Part shown: positions 53,220 to 62,980 of the stretch, piece by piece
Layout of the letters: the number at the start of each line of letters is the position of its first letter
Numbering within the stretch: position 1 is the first letter of the stretch
Assembly: GCA_018296165.2 (NCBI GenBank)
Contig: JACKQL020000007.1
Location: 1,240,001 to 1,304,000 of the forward strand
Length of the DNA stretch: 64,000 nucleotides
Source: Termitomyces sp. T153
Taxonomy: Eukaryota > Basidiomycota > Agaricomycetes > Agaricales > Lyophyllaceae
Reading direction: 5' to 3'
Made by a program: the position numbers and the translations under genes
The notes under the pieces: generated by a model
Databases searched by the model: none
Told to the model about the DNA's origin: nothing
What the model saw: the letters and a program-made list of their open reading frames with translations, nothing else

Positions 53220-54403
53220 TCAGGTACCTAGAGCAGATGCTCTTCCGTGTATATATCCAACGGTCTCTAACGGTATATCAATACCAAAAAACTCTCCAAG
53301 AGCCTCGACCCTCTCAGCCTCGGTCGTAACCGTCCTAACAACCTCGGTACGATTCCCCACATGTCTCCGAATCACAGCGCCCTCCATTCCAAACCTCCCC
53401 ACCAGCCTCGCATCAGACGTCGTACATGCCTCGTCCTCGTCAAGCCAAAAATGTCTCGAAGCGACGACTTTATCATAAAAGAATCCACCTGGCATATAAC
53501 AAACCGCAAAATTCGCACTCTCAAAATCAGCTGCGAAGAACTCTTTTTCCGAAAATGCGTAGACCACCCTCCAATGCGCCCGTGCACCATCGTCCTTGAC
53601 ATGGCGAACGTTCAAACGCCACTCTATCCTTGCTAAACCGAGAATCTCAAAGAATCGATCGCATGCCGATGAGTATGCCATACATACCAACTCTCGAATC
53701 GGACCGAACACCGCGCGTAAGTCGATGCTGTTCAGTCGGCGTCGTGCCCATGACGACATTATCCTCCTGAGAAGAAAGCAGAATCGGACGTGCGGGTCCC
53801 GAGCCGCCACATCCTACATCGACGAGGTACGTCGTCTTTCCGGACTGGGGCTGCACGAAAATGATCATATGGGAAAGTGCGGTGTATACAGGCGCGTCGA
53901 GCGGGTCTTGGGTGAGGTTCACCCTTGCGGAGCCTGTGTAAGCCCTTTTGGGTTTGAGACGCGCGTGCCACGGCGAGCGGGGTGGACGGACGGGACGCAC
54001 CGATAGCCTAGGCCGCAGAGCATTTGGAAGAAGAAGATGTTGAGGCCGAAGCAGTAGGACCCTTGGCGCTCGATCGCGATTCTGTGATAGAGACTTTCGG
54101 TGCTGATATCCATTGCGTGATTGGCTGAACTGTGGTGATATTATGACATGGGACACGGGAGTATGTTTTTTCTCACTAATGCATCATGGTGTTTTCGTAA
54201 GGAACAGACACGAGAAAGAGGCGGTTGATCAGGGTTAGGTTCTCTAGTGTCGTTGGGAATCGACCTTGGGCGATGTCGTCATCGGAAACGGGGTAGGGGA
54301 ACGAGATGCTCGAGAGCCAGTGGGTGATTTGGCGGGGTGAGTAGGCGGAGGAACTATGTTTGATTGTGAGGCCACCGGTTAGGGTGCCGTGGTGGTCTGA
54401 CAT
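53220..54403 (-). CDS. Arylamine N-acetyltransferase (NAT, about 334 aa)
   Basis: Model: exons 54,177-54,403, 54,001-54,129, 53,688-53,923 and 53,220-53,632. Catalytic triad of the NAT family: Cys102 in ERQGSYCFGLN, His137 in ALSHMIIFV, Asp154 in TYLVDVGCGG. SVPYENTMMH at the end of exon 1 is the N-terminal NAT motif; WRVVYAFSEKEFFAADFE lies in the C-terminal domain. The enzyme transfers acetyl or malonyl from CoA to arylamines and is used by fungi for detoxification. Intron 2 (53,924-54,000) is the weakest point: the chosen acceptor (CAAG) keeps frame, but Cys-to-His spacing is 35, slightly short. The stop lies 24 bp from the SGNH stop (tail-to-tail). Confidence 0.85.
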
Positions 54404-54777
54404 GGTGAGAAGGAGGTTTTGCGTGTTACGTGGTCATCCTTTTGGAATGGAGGCTCGGGCTCGGAAGGGACTTTCCTAAAGGATCGACGTCGGGACCAAG
54501 GTAGCCCGCGAGGGGCTAGTCAATTTGCGCGTGCGGAAGTTCAATCTTAGATTCCACCACCGCCATGTCAACTTGCCCTTCGCATTCTAGCGATCGCATC
54601 AAATATATGTTCATACATCCAATGCGCTGTGATTTTCCGAACCTACTGGAACCAAAAATCTGTAGACCAACCCGTGCTCTGGGCCACCTCAAGGAGAAAT
54701 AAAGCTAATCTGACTTCACAAAACAATGGGGAATACTATATATTCCCAGCGTTATCGTTATCGTACTCTATTCCATT
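54404..54777. promoter_or_regulatory. Divergent intergenic region, NAT and membrane protein
   Basis: 374 bp between the NAT start (leftward) and the membrane-protein start (rightward). No strong repeat or conserved box was seen beyond a TATATA-containing stretch around 54,735-54,743, about 40 bp before the + strand ATG, which is a plausible TATA box for that gene. Confidence 0.4.
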
Positions 54778-56011
54778 ATGCCCTCACCGTATGCGACCAC
54801 CGGCGAGTCCCATGAAGAGCTTTGGTTCGAACAGGCGACCTATATCTCTACGCACATTGCCTCCATGTGCTACGGCGAGTCTCTCCGTGATTTCTCGCAC
54901 TTCTAACCGCTCAACGACACATACAATAGGCGCACAGCTCACGGTGTTTTTCATCGCCAGCTATCACATCATCGGGTGGAGTGTCTCCGTGAAAAAGCGA
55001 ACATTCTGGCTCTTATTCCTCTGTCTCCTTACGGCGATCGCTACAGTCAATCTTGCCTGCAGCATCAGGTTCAATCGTTCAGCTTGGATTGACGAGCGTA
55101 ACTACCCCGGTGGTCCATTTGATTTTCTGGTACAGCAGCAATCGCGTCCCATTCTCACGGTCGGGAACACTGCATCTATCTTGGGCTCGTTCCTAGCAGA
55201 TGGAATCCTGGTGCGCTCAGCGTCCGTATTACCTCTTAGCGCTGGAAATTTCATCATTTCCCTCTGCAGCTCTACCGAGTCATGATATTATGGGACTTCA
55301 TCTGGTACATCATCATCCCTCCGACTCTCTTCTACATCGCCTGCGTCAGTGAGTCAAATCCAAATCATCACAAGTCCCAGCGTCCCAGTTTCTAAGCTAT
55401 GCAAGTATAGTCCTGTCAATCTTAACCGTCATCCAAATAGCTGCTCCAGATTCAACGCACATCGTGAACCTGTCGTTCCCCGTCTGGCTAGTCCTCATGA
55501 TCATCAACATCATCCTATCTGCCATGATCGTCGTCCGCATCCTCATGATGCATCGCGACGTCAAGTCTGGTCTGGGTGCGCAATATGCGAGACCGTACGG
55601 TATCATCGCAGCCATCGTCGTCGAAGCCGCTCTACCTTTCACCATCCTCTCCATCATACTCTTAGTTCTGTTCGGCAACCAAAATACCGCACAAAATCTC
55701 TTCGTGCCACTCCTCGTCCAAGTTGAGGTATGTATGAATCGAAATATGTTTTGTTTCTTCTGCTGTTGTCCTGTTTTCTCAATCGCTGTTAGTGCCTCGT
55801 GCCCTCGTTAATAATCATTCGCGTAATCATACGCGGGAGTCAAGATAACACTCTTACAAAGCCCTCTTCGGCTCTTCGATTCGCTCCTCCGTTGGGAATG
55901 GAAGCGTTTGGACAGGAGGACACTTGGACAAACTCGGGTGGCTTGGAGCGGAGTAAAATCAACAGCGAATCATCGGAAGATTCACCTAATAATACCCTTC
56001 ACTCGCAATGA
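54778..56011 (+). CDS. Polytopic membrane protein of a basidiomycete family (330 aa)
   Basis: Model: exons 54,778-54,874, 54,930-55,210, 55,270-55,348, 55,411-55,727 and 55,793-56,011. Predicted helices: LTVFFIASYHIIGWSV, TFWLLFLCLLTAIATVNLA, around TASILGSFLADGIL, FIWYIIIPPTLFYIACV, SFPVWLVLMIINIILSAMIV, AAIVVEAALPFTILSIILLV, and one near PLLVQVECLVPSLIIIRVII, i.e. six to seven. LYRVMILWDF after the third helix and the short Ser-rich cytosolic tail are typical of a large mushroom family without assigned biochemical role. Exon 1 ends in an apparent GC donor (G|GCGAGT), the least certain junction. GPCR-like topology is possible but no receptor motif is visible. Confidence 0.75.
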
Positions 56012-56123
56012 AATTTGGCACTCCTCCGATCATCGAATACAATTTGAATGATCCCCACCATATCGATAGGCAATTGTACACTCTTTCTTTAGAATACATG
56101 ACGTTTGAGGCTGTTGTAAATAT

Positions 56124-56897
56124 CTACCACGGAATTTCTTTCCCGGCCCAGTCCCACACTTTACCTCGCTGCTCTGTTTCCAACGCATTCACAACGTCAA
56201 CGAGTTTGGACGCCGCGTCTTCTGGTTCGAATATCTCCCCCTTCGCAGCTGAATTCCAATACCCTTTACTCAGGTCCGTCTTGACAGTACCCGGGTGAAC
56301 ACCGACGCATACAGCTTGGCTTTTATTCATCTGGAGCTGAAGATCAAATGTCTTGACAACTTGATTGAGTGCGGCCTTTGAAGAACGGTAGGAATACCAC
56401 CCTCCACGCGCATTGTCGCTTATAGATCCTACACGAGCGGAGACATGGACCCATTTCGCAGGCGTCGCAAGATCGGGTTTTTGTGCAGTAGGAAGGAAAC
56501 GTGAGAAGTGCTTGATGAGAAGAAGGTGCGAGATGACGTTGATTTGGAATACTTTTGTTATTTTTGAAACGTCGAGATCTGATGGCTGTTTTTCTGGATA
56601 TAAGATGCCCCCTGTGAAAAATCCGGTATGGAGGTAGGAATTGGGCTGAAGCAGGTGGGAAAGCTTGTCTGCGGCAGCTGAGATACTGGACTCGGAAGTG
56701 AGTTCGAGATGGAGCAACTTGAGGCGCGTGGGATCGACGTCAAGAGTGTCGAGAATGCGATCCTTGATGGCCTCCTCTGACTCTGAGCGGTGAGTGGCGT
56801 ACACAGGCATAGTCGTCGTACGCAGGAGATGGCGCGTCAGCGCTAGTGAAAGTCCGCGAGATGCAGGTGTTACGAGAGCAAACGGATTGGAGGGCAT
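56124..56897 (-). CDS. Short-chain dehydrogenase/reductase (257 aa)
   Basis: Intronless. Start taken at MPSNPFALVTP (56,897) because the Rossmann fold begins at once; an upstream in-frame ATG at 56,999 would add an unrelated 34-residue leader. NAD(P) motif TPASRGLSLALTRHLL (10-25) is a variant of TGxxxGxG. Asn120 in FQINVISHLLL, Ser153 in VHVSARVGSIS and Tyr170/Lys174 in YSYRSSK form the catalytic tetrad. HPGTVKTDLS follows as the usual cofactor-binding turn. NAD(P)-dependent oxidoreductase, probably cytosolic, substrate unknown. The stop is 112 bp from the convergent membrane-protein gene. Confidence 0.88.
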   Translation of the reverse strand: MPSNPFALVTPASRGLSLALTRHLLRTTTMPVYATHRSESEEAIKDRILDTLDVDPTRLKLLHLELTSESSISAAADKLSHLLQPNSYLHTGFFTGGILYPEKQPSDLDVSKITKVFQINVISHLLLIKHFSRFLPTAQKPDLATPAKWVHVSARVGSISDNARGGWYSYRSSKAALNQVVKTFDLQLQMNKSQAVCVGVHPGTVKTDLSKGYWNSAAKGEIFEPEDAASKLVDVVNALETEQRGKVWDWAGKEIPW

Positions 56898-57142
56898 TGT
56901 GAAGTACGCCTGGAGCGTCTCGGCCAGCAACGCCTGTTTATATCGACGCAACGTCGATGGGAAGTCGCGATCGGCGACGCGTAAGATCACGTGAATCACA
57001 TAACAATTGGACTTCGGCGCTTATTTCGATAAAAGTGGAAAAATAGAAAACGAACTAAATTATCCCCTAAATCAAGAATTACAATCCAATCATACATATA
57101 AGACAATACAGAGTACACGATAGCATAATAGTATACCAAGAA

Positions 57143-57955
57143 TTAGTCCATCTCATTGAGTTGCGCCGTCAGTGCTACTGTCAGTTGCATAAGGTGCTTC
57201 AAGTCTTTGGTGACGGAAGATTGTAGCTTCTTGATGGCCGATTCTAGTTCAGCAACATCCTTAAGAGCACTGGCCCGAGCATCTCCCGAGACGCGGCGTT
57301 TCTTGGGCACCGGGTTGCTAGCACCTTCGTCGTCGCCACCTTCCACAGTGTATATCTGTTTGACCTTGGCGGCCTGCTTGCGCTTTGTACGCACTGGTTC
57401 AGCAGAAGCATTGTCGATCTCAGGACTAGACGATCTGGAAGTTTGGCGCCCAGCTGATAATGGATGCAACTTAGCCTGAGGGGCTTTTACAATAGAGAAG
57501 CAGAAACTTGCCAGCGTGTCGCCCGCGAGGTGGGCCAGAGCTATTGGAGCATTTTTGATGCAATGTTTTGCAATTCTCGCAGCGGGCGCCTGCAATGCCG
57601 TGGCATATCTTCTTGGAACGAACGCAGCGCTCACACGGGTGCGGAGGGTAGATTGTCCCTATTGGGAACTGCGATATGCAAGTCAACCGGAGCGCGCAGG
57701 ACAAAGGTTGGAGCGAAGACTCACTGGATACCCTTTTATTTTTCCTGCAGTTTTCGCTGGAGCCGGAACCGTTTCAGCGTCACGGTTCAATGACGCGGCT
57801 GGGGCTTCAGACTGCTCATGGCCTTGAGCCCCCTCCGTGTCGACGTCGTCCACGGCGTTGCTATTGTTTCTAAAAGCTTCATCCATAACGTCTGCGAGCT
57901 TCTTCCCGTGACGCGGAGGCATGTTTGCGACGGTCGAACTTGCTCTGCTCGACAT
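57143..57955 (-). CDS. Small Zn2Cys6 zinc-cluster protein with C-terminal helix (232 aa)
   Basis: Model: exons 57,725-57,955, 57,512-57,668 and 57,143-57,453. Exon 1 is disordered (Ala/Ser/Asp-rich) after MSSRASSTVANMPPRHGKK. Exon 2 carries PCERCVRSKKICHG and ARCENCKTLHQKC, six cysteines (89, 92, 99, 107, 110, 117) spaced CX2CX6CX7CX2CX6C. Exon 3 has basic patches (RTKRKQAAKVK, PKKRRVS, a likely nuclear signal) and a terminal coiled coil (VAELESAIKKLQSSV). Zn2Cys6 domains bind DNA in fungal transcription factors, but the usual fungal middle homology region is absent, so this may be a short DNA-binding cofactor. Intron 2 (57,454-57,511) begins with GC (TG|GCAAGT). Confidence 0.72.
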
Positions 57956-58985
57956 GCTAGTCGGGGGAAAAGGGTGCCGCGGTAAGATCACTACGGGAAT
58001 AGTCAGGGTCCGAAAGAAAGCGCTGCTTACGGGCAGATGGATGTGAAAGAGCCTATGAAGAAAGGTTGGGAGGAGAGGCGGAGATGTAAAAGACAATAGA
58101 ACGGACGCTGGAGACTGCGTGGAGGCGTAAAGCGTGTGGCACACGCCCACGATCAATCGGGCAGAAGCTCAGAGCGCTGTGGCGAGTTACGTAAACGAGC
58201 ATGCACAACCCATAATGCCCCGATAACGGTCGCACTGAACCATACTTTTTCGCGACGACACGAGTCAACATTCAATCCATCCGGTCTTTTCATTATAGCG
58301 CGCACGACGGATGGCTATAAACGCGTAGAATTCACTTTGAGCGTCGTCAACCGCGTCCTCGGTTTCAAACTCCGATGTCCATCAGCCTTGCCGCCGGTAG
58401 TCCTCATTCGAGGTTCATCGTCGCCATTCCCTATGCTTGACAATGACACCTCCCACGCCTGCGTCTGACAATCTTTCATGGCGGAATTCTATGATTTGGG
58501 TGGTCTACATACGCGCACTTCGAATCAAGTTCTCAGCAGTCCATACGACAAGTACGCTTGAGACGGTTTGAATAGGACCCAAGTCAGCGAAAATTTTGAG
58601 CGACCACTTCAGTTATCCACGTTCAAACGAAGTTCCAAATTCTTAGTCGCATTTGATTCGAGTCTTTGATGTAGCTAATACCAGTGATAGTCAAGGGTAT
58701 CTTTTCTTACTGATCAGCCTTGGTTTAGCCATTTTGCACCAGTATAATACATACGTCTCATTCTTTTCATACAGAGATAGGGAGGTGCACAGGGAGGTAG
58801 GGTCTAAGGCTCCAATAGTTTAAGTGCCATAAAGTGGACACGAGTGTCGATGCCGACGTCACGCGGCAAGGCCTGGCAAGGCGTGGTCTGTTTAGAAATT
58901 AAGCTCACCTTCTCCACAACACGACAGCGATTGGCTTTAACACTGCATCTTTTTGCATAGATTGCGACTACCAGTTAGGAGCGCA
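57956..58985. promoter_or_regulatory. 1.03-kb divergent intergenic region, no gene
   Basis: Lies between the leftward zinc-cluster gene and the rightward methyltransferase gene. A 110-codon frame (58,136-58,468) has no recognised motif or splice context. Pyrimidine-rich stretches near both starts fit ordinary fungal promoters. No tRNA or repeat was seen. Confidence 0.4.
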
Positions 58986-61001
58986 ATGTCTGACGATGAG
59001 CTCAGAGTTCTGGCTATTATCGCCCTCACCTCTCTGCTGAGCTCAGAGAAACTTCTATTTCCAATGTCGGCTATGAAGCTCTTAACCCATGTTGTCTCGA
59101 CAAAAGTACCTTCAGGTCTTTTCGTTAACCCATCTTCGCCCAATATCCGTTTCAGACTCACTGATCAACCGCGCTTCGAGAGACTTCTTGAGGAATTGTC
59201 GCAGACCTGGGATGAAGGATGGATTTCGCTTTCACGAGAGAACAACACGCTTACGGTACAAGACATTGTTCTGTACCCTAGTGGGCACGCGCGTCCTATT
59301 ACTGAGTCAATATCAGGAGACGTAACAGCGTCACGCAAGAGGAAGCGAGTAATCGACGAGGATGCGGATTCGGCTGCGGGGGATGAAGAGACAGAAGTCT
59401 TTTACGAGGAATTGAGTTCTCATGCAACGTCAACATTAGGAAGCCTGACTAGGGAGATGAGAGAAGCTTACGCCATACTACAGCGGGGTTCCGCTAGAGG
59501 TCGACTACTAGCTGAACAGGTTAGTGATCACCGCCTCTTTCGCTGACACTTACCTCACTCGCGACCAAGTTTCATTCAACTGAAGAAAAGTTCGAAGCAA
59601 TCTGCAGCTATATAACGAAAGATGATTGTGCCAAAGCGAGGAGCTTGAACCCGGGTTCCTCTTCTATATCTACCATCTGCGACCGCGTACACTTTCGAGC
59701 GCTCATCCGTCCTCATACCGACATCACGCTTGGCCACTGTTCCTATCTCAACACTTGTTATTCTGAACCTACATACTCGCAATCTCCCTCTATACCACCG
59801 TTTCCGGGAACTGCACATAGTCACGGCCAGGTTCCTCCTAACACGCGTGGGCCAGTATCCCTACCCTCGGGTCTAGGTGCTGGTGGGAGAGGAAAGGAGA
59901 AAGCTCCTTGCCGCTACCTTCATTATGAGGTTGATTGGGATGAAGGGGACGGAGAGAAGTCACGGGCGATGAATGGTAAAGGAAAAGAAGCTGTCAAGAG
60001 GAAGAAAGTCCACAAACTTGGAATTGGACAAGGACCTATGGGCAATTCCATGCCAGTGGTAAGGATTTGGTTCCAATCATTTTTGACAGTAGATTCAATA
60101 CTATCCTAGCTGCCTCCGCAATGGATAAATTGTGATCTACGACGTTTTGATTACTCAGTCCTAGGCAAGTTTCATGTCATTATGGCTGATCCCCCATGGG
60201 ATATACATATGAGTGTTCGTTCTATCGTACTTCTTCTCGCCAAGTTTCTAATCATGGTCCTACAACAGTTGCCTTACGGCACAATGACAGATGATGAGAT
60301 GCGAGCCATGCCAATACCCACACTACAGGATGAAGGTCTCCTCTTTCTTTGGGTGACGGGTCGTGCAATGGAGGTCGGCCGGGAATGCATGCGCGTGTGG
60401 GGCTACACCCGTGTTGACGAAGTCATATGGGTGAAAACAAACCAGGCACGTCACTCTCGCACAACGTTTGTCATAGTTCTAGTGTTTCACTGATAGAACT
60501 TACACTTCACACATACAGTTACAGCGAGTGATCCGAACGGGAAGAACAGGTCATTGGTTGAATCACACGAAGGAGCACATGCTTGTGGGCGTTAAGACTG
60601 TCACTGATGAATTTGGTGCTCTTAAATTTCCTTCGTGGGTCAATCGGGGCCTGGATACAGACGTCATTGTCTCAGAAGTCAGAGAAACAAGTCGAAAACC
60701 TGACGAAGTGTATGGTCTCATCGAAAGGATGTGTCCTGGTGGTAGGAAGATTGAGGTATTCGGCAGGAAACATAACACAAGACCTGGGTGCGTATATGAC
60801 ATGCTAGAATGTCCACGGAAATTAATTTAGAGCGTTGACCGCAAGGTGGTTAACTTTGGGCAATCAACTGGGCCCTGATCAGATCTATGAAGAAGATCTC
60901 GCTGCGAGAATCAAGGCAAAGTATGTGACATGTTTTCACAGCCAACATGTGCTTAGTTTTACTAGGTACCCAGAGAGAAACATGAATACCATGAAAAGTA
61001 G
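58986..61001 (+). CDS. IME4: mRNA m6A methyltransferase catalytic subunit, IME4/METTL3 type (about 562 aa)
   Basis: Model: exons 58,986-59,519, 59,570-60,058, 60,110-60,214, 60,269-60,445, 60,519-60,787, 60,846-60,924 and 60,966-61,001. MT-A70 family. A Cys/His zinc-binding region comes first ([47 protein letters not shown]), then the methyltransferase: [19 protein letters not shown], catalytic DPPW (368-371), [31 protein letters not shown] and KEHMLVGVK. It adds N6-methyl to adenosine in mRNA using SAM, normally as a nuclear heterodimer with a METTL14-like partner not in this window. Intron 4 has a GC donor (CAG|GCACGT), forced by the conserved TNQLQR. The last intron is optional: without it the frame ends at 61,020. 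Confidence 0.9.
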
Positions 61002-61176
61002 TGACTTTGAAGACAGTTGAAGACTTGTGGTAGCGGTAGGCGTTCGATAGCAGTCCCATCCATATGTACATCCATTACCGGTTATATACATGTAAGTAAT
61101 CTAGAGCTGTAGTTAACAAGATAAGCAAATCAATATATCTATATCAATGAGTGCCATTGTACTTCAATTCTGAAGA

Positions 61177-62734
61177 TCATTGACGGTCGAGTTCCTTTAC
61201 TAGGAGATCGTTTACAGCCTTGACATTGTCAAGGTATACTGTTGTCCGTAAGAATGAGGGAGTCGGGAGTAAAAAAAAATACACATACCATGATGACCAG
61301 CATAGTTGATGATATACATCCTGCCTTTGCCATTCCCGGCTTGGCGCAGATTCTCTACGGCTTGCCTGCCGCCTTCCGGGTCCATCCAATCATCGTCGCC
61401 ATCTTGACACAGAACATGAGATATCGAGATGCAAACAGTGAAATGACTACTGACAGACAAAAGTTATAGGTATTTTGAGTGCTGATATCCGGTCAACGAG
61501 TGGTAGGCGAGCGTGTGCGCCAGGTGCAAGAATATGTGCTGTATGAACGATCAGGAAAAGCTATTGCGGAACTATATGGGGCTTACAAATACAGTATTCA
61601 CCAGAACCCTTGGCAAGTGTGATATTCGTGATATAGTCGTGGATATCGCGTGTATCCTCCTCTGAAAGGCCCATGAATCGTCGGCTGGAATACTGGACAC
61701 AGAGTCTCAATCCTGTAGGGTCATTTACATGTCATACTCACCTTTCCAATCAACATAGGTCCCCAAACGAAAGTTGAGCGAACAACTTGGAATGGACTCC
61801 AGCCCTCTTCCCATAAGTATGTAAGCAATCTCCGTGTCCTGCTCTCCTGCTTCTTCTCGGCTAGTTGCTTTTCTCTGATCTGATCCACCTTATCCTGGGT
61901 GGCTGGTTCGGCAGTTCCGTTGCTATTCGTATCCCGGTTATCTGTTACTTCCCTCGAGGGTATGCTGGAGTTAGGATCACGGGAAACACCCGCCGGAGAG
62001 AGCAAAATGAGCTTGTTTACTCTTGTAGGGTACTTGAGTGCATAGGCCGTGCTAAAGTAGGCACCAAGAGAGTGTCCAACTAGCGTCATCTTGTCAAGAC
62101 CCATCTTCTTCCGCCAGGCTTCAAGCGAATCCACGAAGAAAGACTCCGCTTCAGCGACACGGCCAGAGATATCATCGCGTTTCGCCTTGATGGTGAACGG
62201 CACACGAGCAGAACGACCCATGCCTAGCCAATCAAGAGCATAGACAGAGGATCCACAGTGGCCTGCCCATTTAGCTAAGGCAGGGAAGTTCTGATAAAAA
62301 AAGCCTAAACCCGCGCCGTAACCATGAAGTACGACGGCAGGTGGGGGCGCGTTAGGTGAGGGTGAGGTAGATATCATGGAAAGGGTATTGAGGAAATGCT
62401 TGGGAGAGTCCAAATTTACGCGTGAGCTGTAAGCTATAACGGGACTGTGGTAGTACGGTGTTGATGTGATACCCTGAGGTCGATAGAATGGTAGCCGTCT
62501 AGCAAAATAGACTGAGGACGTCAAGAAAGGCTGAAATGACCTATCAAATATACCTAAGGAGACGCTCTTCACTTATTGCACTTTGTTTCTCCCCAACATA
62601 CCACCTGTGTAAAGCTGAGCCTCAATGCGGCCTAACCGTGGTTTGAACTAAACATACCAACTGCGCACACTCGCGGCAAAGGCTGCTGGGATCTCCCGTG
62701 CTGGAGGCAAAGGGTCCAATACAGAAGTATCCAT
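61177..62734 (-). CDS. Alpha/beta hydrolase, CLD1/ABHD4-5-like (413 aa)
   Basis: Model: exons 62,658-62,734, 61,742-62,540, 61,587-61,692, 61,455-61,538, 61,289-61,402 and 61,177-61,238, all introns GT-AG. Oxyanion region HGYGAG (98-103), nucleophile elbow GHSLG (Ser183), acid loop FVYGDDDWMDPEGG formed across an intron, and the end GHHVYLDN holding catalytic His and the HX4D motif of this subfamily. Relatives act on phospholipids: yeast Cld1 deacylates cardiolipin in mitochondria and ABHD5 is a lipase cofactor. The N-terminus (ASVRSW..ARRLPFYRP) fits, but the first intron (117 bp) is longer than the others, so a micro-exon may have been missed. Divergent from CWC21. Confidence 0.87.
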
Positions 62735-62980
62735 GGCAGCAGTAAACCTGCGCAAGAGGGGAAGAGTCCTGGACGTCGTGGTGGCGGTTGGACGGAGAAA
62801 TTAGCCGACGACAGACTCGAAGTACATGGCCTCTAATCGACCCTGGGCCGCCGGCAGTGTAATCGTCATCTCGGCCAACGCTGGTCACGCGGACGTTCAG
62901 ACCAGCCACGTGAGGGCCCTGGACTTTGCCGGTCGGAGTCCAGTTGTCACAGCTCGAAACAACTCTCACCGCTTACAGTC
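62735..62980. promoter_or_regulatory. 246-bp divergent promoter, hydrolase and CWC21
   Basis: Short spacer between two start codons, with AGCCACGTGAGG (CACGTG E-box at about 62,917-62,922) near the middle. No TATA box is evident, as is common for housekeeping genes. Confidence 0.5.

Noticed and set aside
54629..55285. Unspliced 218-codon frame as the membrane-protein start
   Set aside because: Its first 80 codons have no membrane-protein character and read through the probable 5' leader and first intron; the ATG at 54,778 with splicing gives a coherent family-like N-terminus.
58136..58468. 110-codon + strand frame between two divergent genes
   Set aside because: No recognised motif, no splice context, and it overlaps the probable promoter of the zinc-cluster gene.
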